DNA from: an uncultured Candidatus Melainabacteria bacterium
GTDB taxonomy: Bacteria; Cyanobacteriota; Vampirovibrionia; Gastranaerophilales; Gastranaerophilaceae
Length of the DNA stretch: 64,000 nt
Assembly: GCA_934667125.1 (NCBI GenBank)
Contig: CAKULF010000002.1
Location: forward strand, 306,812 to 370,811
Direction of reading: 5' to 3'
Part shown: positions 60,651 to 64,000 of the stretch, one piece after another
Layout of the letters: every line of letters starts with the position of its first letter
Numbering within the stretch: the first letter of the stretch is position 1
Notes under the pieces: generated by a model
The model's database searches: none
The model's input: only the letters and a program-made list of their open reading frames with translations
Told to the model about the DNA's origin: nothing
Program-made: the position numbers and the translations under genes

Positions 60651-61923
60651 TTTCAATCTCATCTAAACTATTAATATTCATTTCTTTTAATAATTCTGAA
60701 AAACTTATATAATACTCGGCAAGAGCTTCTTCATAACCAAGAATAAGTTCTAAATACAGTTTTTTAGAAACAAGAAAAGAAGACAAGTTGATTTTTTTGT
60801 CGTTTAAACTTTTAATTGACTCTTCTAAAAGTTCTTTAGAATTCTTCAACAATTCATTATTGTAAAAAATAAGATTTTCTCTTGTAATGCTATATCTTTC
60901 CCAAGCGTCCGTTATATTTCTAATTGCGTCAATTTCAGCATCTTCATACTCAAGTTTAGCTTTTTCAATTTCAAGTTTAGCATTTTTAATTTCGGGTTGA
61001 TAATGATAAATAATCGGAACATCATTAAATCTTGCTCCTGCATAAGCCCCTGATTCAAAAGCATGATAGTCTGAAATTCCTTTTGTTTTATAAGCGTAAC
61101 CGCCCTCTAGTGTTAAATCGGGGATTAATTTGCTTTTAACAAGCTTTAAATTAGCATTTGCAATATCAATCCCTTTTTTTGCTTTTTTAATATCGTATCT
61201 ATTGTTTAGCGCAAATTCTTTAATCTTTTCAAAAGTTAAAGAATTATTCTCAGGGTCAACCGTCAAAAACTTGGAATAATCATTGGTTAAACTATCTTCA
61301 AGAGTATCATAATTAACGGTTTTTATATTCATAATTGCATTAAAATCGTTTTGAGCGGAAATAAATTCATTTTTTGCAATGTTTCGATACATAATCGAAC
61401 GATTATAAGCGATTTTTGCTTGAATAATATCTGTTTTAAGAGAAGATTTGTCGTTAATAATATTATCTAAAGTTTCTTTTGAAAGCTCAGATTGCTCATT
61501 CATCAATTTTAAATTGGTTTTTTTAAGCAAAAGAGTAAAATATGCCGCTTTAACTTCTGCTACAAGGTTGATTTTTTGAATATTTTTATCATCTTGAGCG
61601 ATATTGCTTTGAATTTTGGCTATATTTTTCCTTTTTCCTCTTTTTAAAATTTCAATAACATAATCAACCCCAACTTCTTGAGCATTTCCTTTTGCGGTTT
61701 TTCCTATGCTTTGAAAAGTCCCTATTGACGGGTTTTTAAGAGCATTTTCTTTTTTAATGGTATTTTTTGCAATTTCAATATCTATATCAGACATTTTTAA
61801 TTGCGGATTATTAGATAAAACAGTTTCAATCGCATTAGATAGAGATACTTTTTTATCTTCTAAAATTCCAAAAGTAGGCAAGCACAGTATAATGAATAAA
61901 ATTGAGATGATAACTTTTTTCAT
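60643..61923 (-). CDS. TolC-family outer-membrane efflux protein
   Basis: A 426-residue exported protein (signal peptide MKKVIISILFIILCLPTFGI) with two OEP repeats. It shows the long periplasmic helices: SLSNAIETVLSNNPQLKMSD at the start, IDIANANLKLVKSKLIPDLT with the TolC-like 'LVKSKLIPDLTLEGGYAY' strand, and a second LEIEKAKLEYEDAEIDAIRN repeat. It should form the outer-membrane duct of a tripartite pump; no inner-membrane partner is adjacent. TATAAC ends seven bases before the ATG and no ribosome site is present. It overlaps the convergent amidohydrolase by 8 bases. Confidence 0.9.
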   Translation of the reverse strand: MKKVIISILFIILCLPTFGILEDKKVSLSNAIETVLSNNPQLKMSDIDIEIAKNTIKKENALKNPSIGTFQSIGKTAKGNAQEVGVDYVIEILKRGKRKNIAKIQSNIAQDDKNIQKINLVAEVKAAYFTLLLKKTNLKLMNEQSELSKETLDNIINDKSSLKTDIIQAKIAYNRSIMYRNIAKNEFISAQNDFNAIMNIKTVNYDTLEDSLTNDYSKFLTVDPENNSLTFEKIKEFALNNRYDIKKAKKGIDIANANLKLVKSKLIPDLTLEGGYAYKTKGISDYHAFESGAYAGARFNDVPIIYHYQPEIKNAKLEIEKAKLEYEDAEIDAIRNITDAWERYSITRENLIFYNNELLKNSKELLEESIKSLNDKKINLSSFLVSKKLYLELILGYEEALAEYYISFSELLKEMNINSLDEIETI

Positions 61924-61986
61924 AAGCTATGTTATATAATACACTAAATTTTAAAAAAATAAAATTTTTCATGTTAGAATTGAGTT

Positions 61987-63351
61987 ATGTCGAAGCTTAG
62001 AAGAACATTATCTTTAAAGGATTCTATATCAATTGTAGCAGGTTCTATGATTGGTTCGGGGATTTTTATTGTTTCAACATATATTGCCCAAAACACAAAT
62101 TCATCAATATTATTAATCTTAACTTGGTTAATAGCAGGATTTATCACACTTTTGGGTTCATTATGTTATGGAGAATTGTCTTCAACAATCCCATCTGAGG
62201 GCGGACAATATATATATTTAAAAAAAATCTATTCTAAAAAATTAGCTTTTATATATGGTTGGACATTATTTTTAGTTATTCAAACAGGAACGCTTGCTGC
62301 GGTTAATATTGCTATGGCAAAGTTTGTTGGGCTTATTTTTCCAATTATTAGCGCAAATAATATTCTGTTTTCAATTTCAAATTACACATTTTCAACCCAG
62401 CAACTTTTTGCAATTTTAACAGTATTATTTATAACTTTTATTAACTCAAGAGGCGTTAAACAAGGGGTTTTAACCCAAAATATTTTCACAATTACAAAAG
62501 TTCTTTCAATCGTTGCAATAATTGTTTGCGGAATTTTCGTCGGTTTTAATTTTGAAACAATGATAAATAATTTTGCTCTTTGTAATAATCAAATTGTTTT
62601 TAATCTTGAAACTGTTAAAAACCTTGGATTAAGCATTGTTCTAGCTCTTTTTGCTTCAATAACTTGGAATAATGTTACTTTTGTAACTTCTGAAATTAAA
62701 AAACCCGAAGAAAATATCAAAAAAGCCTTATCTATCGGCACAATGCTTGTCATATCTTTATATTTTCTTTTAAATATGATTTATTTAACCTCAATTCCTT
62801 TGGATTTGATTAAAACTTCGCCTGAGGATATTGTTGCAGCGCAATTAATTTTGAATATTTTTAATGAAAAAGCATTAATTTTAATTGCAATAATATTAAT
62901 CATTTCAGCATTCGGCTGCGCCAACGGAATGATTTTAACAGGTTCAAGAGTCTATTATAAAATGGCGAAAGATAGAATATTTTTTAGAAAATTAGCATAT
63001 ATAAACAGAAGAAAAAAAGTTCCATCATATTCTTTATGGCTTCAATGTGCTTGGATTTGCATTTTAATCCTTTGGGGAAATTATGCACAGTTGCTGGATT
63101 ATGTGATTTATGCTTCTATAATATTTTATATAATTACAATTTTTGGAATTTTCATTATGCGAAAAAAATTCCCTCAAACAAAAGAAGTATACAAAGTTCC
63201 AAACTGGATTCCTGTTACGTTTATTGTTTTAGCAAGCGTGGTTGTGCTAATTTTAACTATCTTTAAACCAGCTTTCACTATCCCGGGGTTATTTATCAGC
63301 TTACTTGGTATACCTGTTTATCATTATTGGGAAAGTAAGTCTGGCGCTTAG
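61987..63351 (+). CDS. APC-family amino-acid permease
   Basis: A 454-residue permease with twelve membrane segments. The APC start is clear: LSLKDSISIVAGSMIGSGIF with the GSGIF ligand loop, followed by ILLILTWLIAGFITLLGSLC, YGELSSTIPSEGGQYIYLKK and ITWNNVTFVTSEIKKPEENI. It imports or exchanges an amino acid or amine; the substrate is unknown. The extended -10 box TGTTAGAAT ends six bases before the ATG and no Shine-Dalgarno is present, so it looks leaderless. About 650 bases of repeats follow. Confidence 0.92.
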   Translation: MSKLRRTLSLKDSISIVAGSMIGSGIFIVSTYIAQNTNSSILLILTWLIAGFITLLGSLCYGELSSTIPSEGGQYIYLKKIYSKKLAFIYGWTLFLVIQTGTLAAVNIAMAKFVGLIFPIISANNILFSISNYTFSTQQLFAILTVLFITFINSRGVKQGVLTQNIFTITKVLSIVAIIVCGIFVGFNFETMINNFALCNNQIVFNLETVKNLGLSIVLALFASITWNNVTFVTSEIKKPEENIKKALSIGTMLVISLYFLLNMIYLTSIPLDLIKTSPEDIVAAQLILNIFNEKALILIAIILIISAFGCANGMILTGSRVYYKMAKDRIFFRKLAYINRRKKVPSYSLWLQCAWICILILWGNYAQLLDYVIYASIIFYIITIFGIFIMRKKFPQTKEVYKVPNWIPVTFIVLASVVVLILTIFKPAFTIPGLFISLLGIPVYHYWESKSGA

Positions 63352-63415
63352 AAACGGCGGGATTAGATAATTTGGCAATTATTTATAGTTTTTCCCAACA
63401 TCCCCTCTATCCTAT

Positions 63416-63640
63416 CACCCTGAACTCGTTTTTGAGTCTTGAAATCGTTGAGAACCAAACAAAAATTTAAAAATTACCAATTCTTTGATAGCTGAAATTT
63501 ATTTCAGAATTAACTATTTAAGACATAATTTTTGTAATAAAAACTGGCTATCGTAGAAATTTGAAAAAACCCGTAATTAATTATTCCAATCATAATTCTT
63601 GTAAAAATAAAGATAGAAACCAGCTATCAAAGAATTTTAA
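63416..63640 (+). repeat. repeat B unit, diverged copy
   Basis: CACCCTGAACTCGTTTTTGA, then TCTTGAAATCGTTGAGAACC, later AATTATTCCAATCATAATTC and CAGCTATCAAAGAATTTT. The same blocks in the same order occur at 63761-63975 and, inverted, at 26974-27139. Confidence 0.75.
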
Positions 63641-63760
63641 ACATGAAATAGAAAAAATAAAAAACCTTGGCTATCAAAGAAATCCTTAAAGTCGTAGGTT
63701 GGATTTACTAATCCAACAATTATTTAATACTCATAGCCACCTCAACGTACTCTCTCAAAC

Positions 63761-63975
63761 GTCGCCCTGAACCCCGTTTCAGGGTCTTGAAATTGTTGAG
63801 AACCAAACAAAATTTAAAATTTAACCATTCTTCGACAGTCAAAACCTACCTCAACATTGATTATTCAACAAGAACTGACTATCAAAGAAGTTTAAAAAAC
63901 CCTGTAATTAATTATTTCAAACATAATTCTTGTGAAAATAAAGATAAAACCGACTATCAAAGAAATCTTTAGAAC
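63761..63975 (+). repeat. repeat B unit, good copy
   Basis: It begins with the palindrome CCCTGAACCCCGTTTCAGGG, then GTCTTGAAATTGTTGAGAAC, CATTCTTCGACAGTC, AATTATTTCAAACATAATTC and ACTATCAAAGAAATCTTTAG. It matches 26974-27139 (inverted) over its whole length and 63416-63640 in part. Confidence 0.8.
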
Positions 63976-64000
63976 AAAAAATCGCCGATAGCCACAAGTT

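Larger units (their letters stand above)
63352..64000. other. non-coding region with dispersed repeats
   Basis: No gene is seen up to the window edge. Two copies of the repeat B unit lie in tandem (63416-63640, 63761-63975), separated by about 120 bases containing a TTGGATTTACTAATCCAA hairpin (63702-63719). Short CTATCAAAGAA motifs recur at least seven times. Confidence 0.7.

Noticed and set aside
63787..63972. 61-codon plus-strand open frame near the window end
   Set aside because: It lies wholly within the repeat B unit and has no ribosome site.
63416..63975. Possible CRISPR array from the recurring CTATCAAAGAA motifs
   Set aside because: The motifs are not evenly spaced, the units between them are similar to each other, not unique spacers, and no cas gene is present.

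Overview
The window is AT-rich and densely coded. It encodes an outer-membrane lifestyle: KDO synthesis (kdsA), a Skp/OmpH-like chaperone, a TolC-type outer-membrane protein and type IV pilus assembly proteins. It also carries MurT-like, GT5 glycogen/starch synthase, DUF115 and group-1 sigma genes. This mix best fits the non-photosynthetic sister lineage of Cyanobacteria, Candidatus Gastranaerophilales (Melainabacteria/Vampirovibrionia). That assignment is an inference from gene content and base composition, not from an rRNA or a database search. No rRNA, tRNA, CRISPR array or complete insertion sequence was seen.

Layout. 1-3.2 kb: partial kdsA (with an apparent frameshift), recA, rmlA and a 53-codon ORF with a strong ribosome site. 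3.2-7.6 kb: a plus-strand overlapping trio (Dus tRNA synthase, GIY-YIG protein, GT4 glycosyltransferase) facing a minus-strand set (BioY-like transporter, rimI, speD, XRE regulator). 7.6-8.1 kb: a repeat-rich gap. 8.1-16.6 kb: an 850-residue prepilin-like adhesin with three tandem Cys-rich repeats, then a minus-strand run of M16 peptidase, tsaC, MATE pump and FAD oxidase. 16.7-22.8 kb: small secreted or hypothetical proteins, a divergent MurT-like ligase, a proline-rich 689-residue protein and a zinc-ribbon protein. 22.9-26.3 kb: a transporter joining a cation diffusion facilitator to a CorC/HlyC module, gpsA, and a secreted protein. 26.3-27.4 kb: 1.1 kb of dispersed repeats. 27.4-38.9 kb: rpoD and rlmB, then pilMN, pilO, tmk, a TPR protein and a histidine kinase, facing comEC, ftsY and nusB. 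39.1-45.5 kb: dnaA facing a small membrane protein, rluD, lspA and two secreted proteins, then DUF115. 45.6-50.9 kb: membrane-anchored starch synthase, a pilin remnant and an intact pilin-like gene, an NTF2-like protein and a GT2-GtrA fusion. 51-58.9 kb: mnmG, skp, thrB, dnaN, comF, clpB, all minus. 58.9-59.3 kb: a candidate type I toxin-antitoxin locus. 59.3-64 kb: an amidohydrolase homologue with lost metal ligands, tolC, an APC permease and more dispersed repeats.

Functional themes are DNA replication, repair and uptake (recA, dnaA, dnaN, comEC, comF), envelope and surface building (kdsA, rmlA, glycosyltransferases, lspA, skp, pilins, PilMNO, TolC, MurT), and translation and quality control (dus, rimI, tsaC, rlmB, rluD, mnmG, ftsY, clpB, M16).

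The observations I rate highest are the CDF-CorC fusion, a 24-codon hydrophobic ORF with a sequestered ribosome site and an antisense promoter, repeated promoters whose -10 box lies 6-7 nt before an ATG with no Shine-Dalgarno (leaderless genes), the triple-repeat prepilin adhesin, and the interspersed repeat families.
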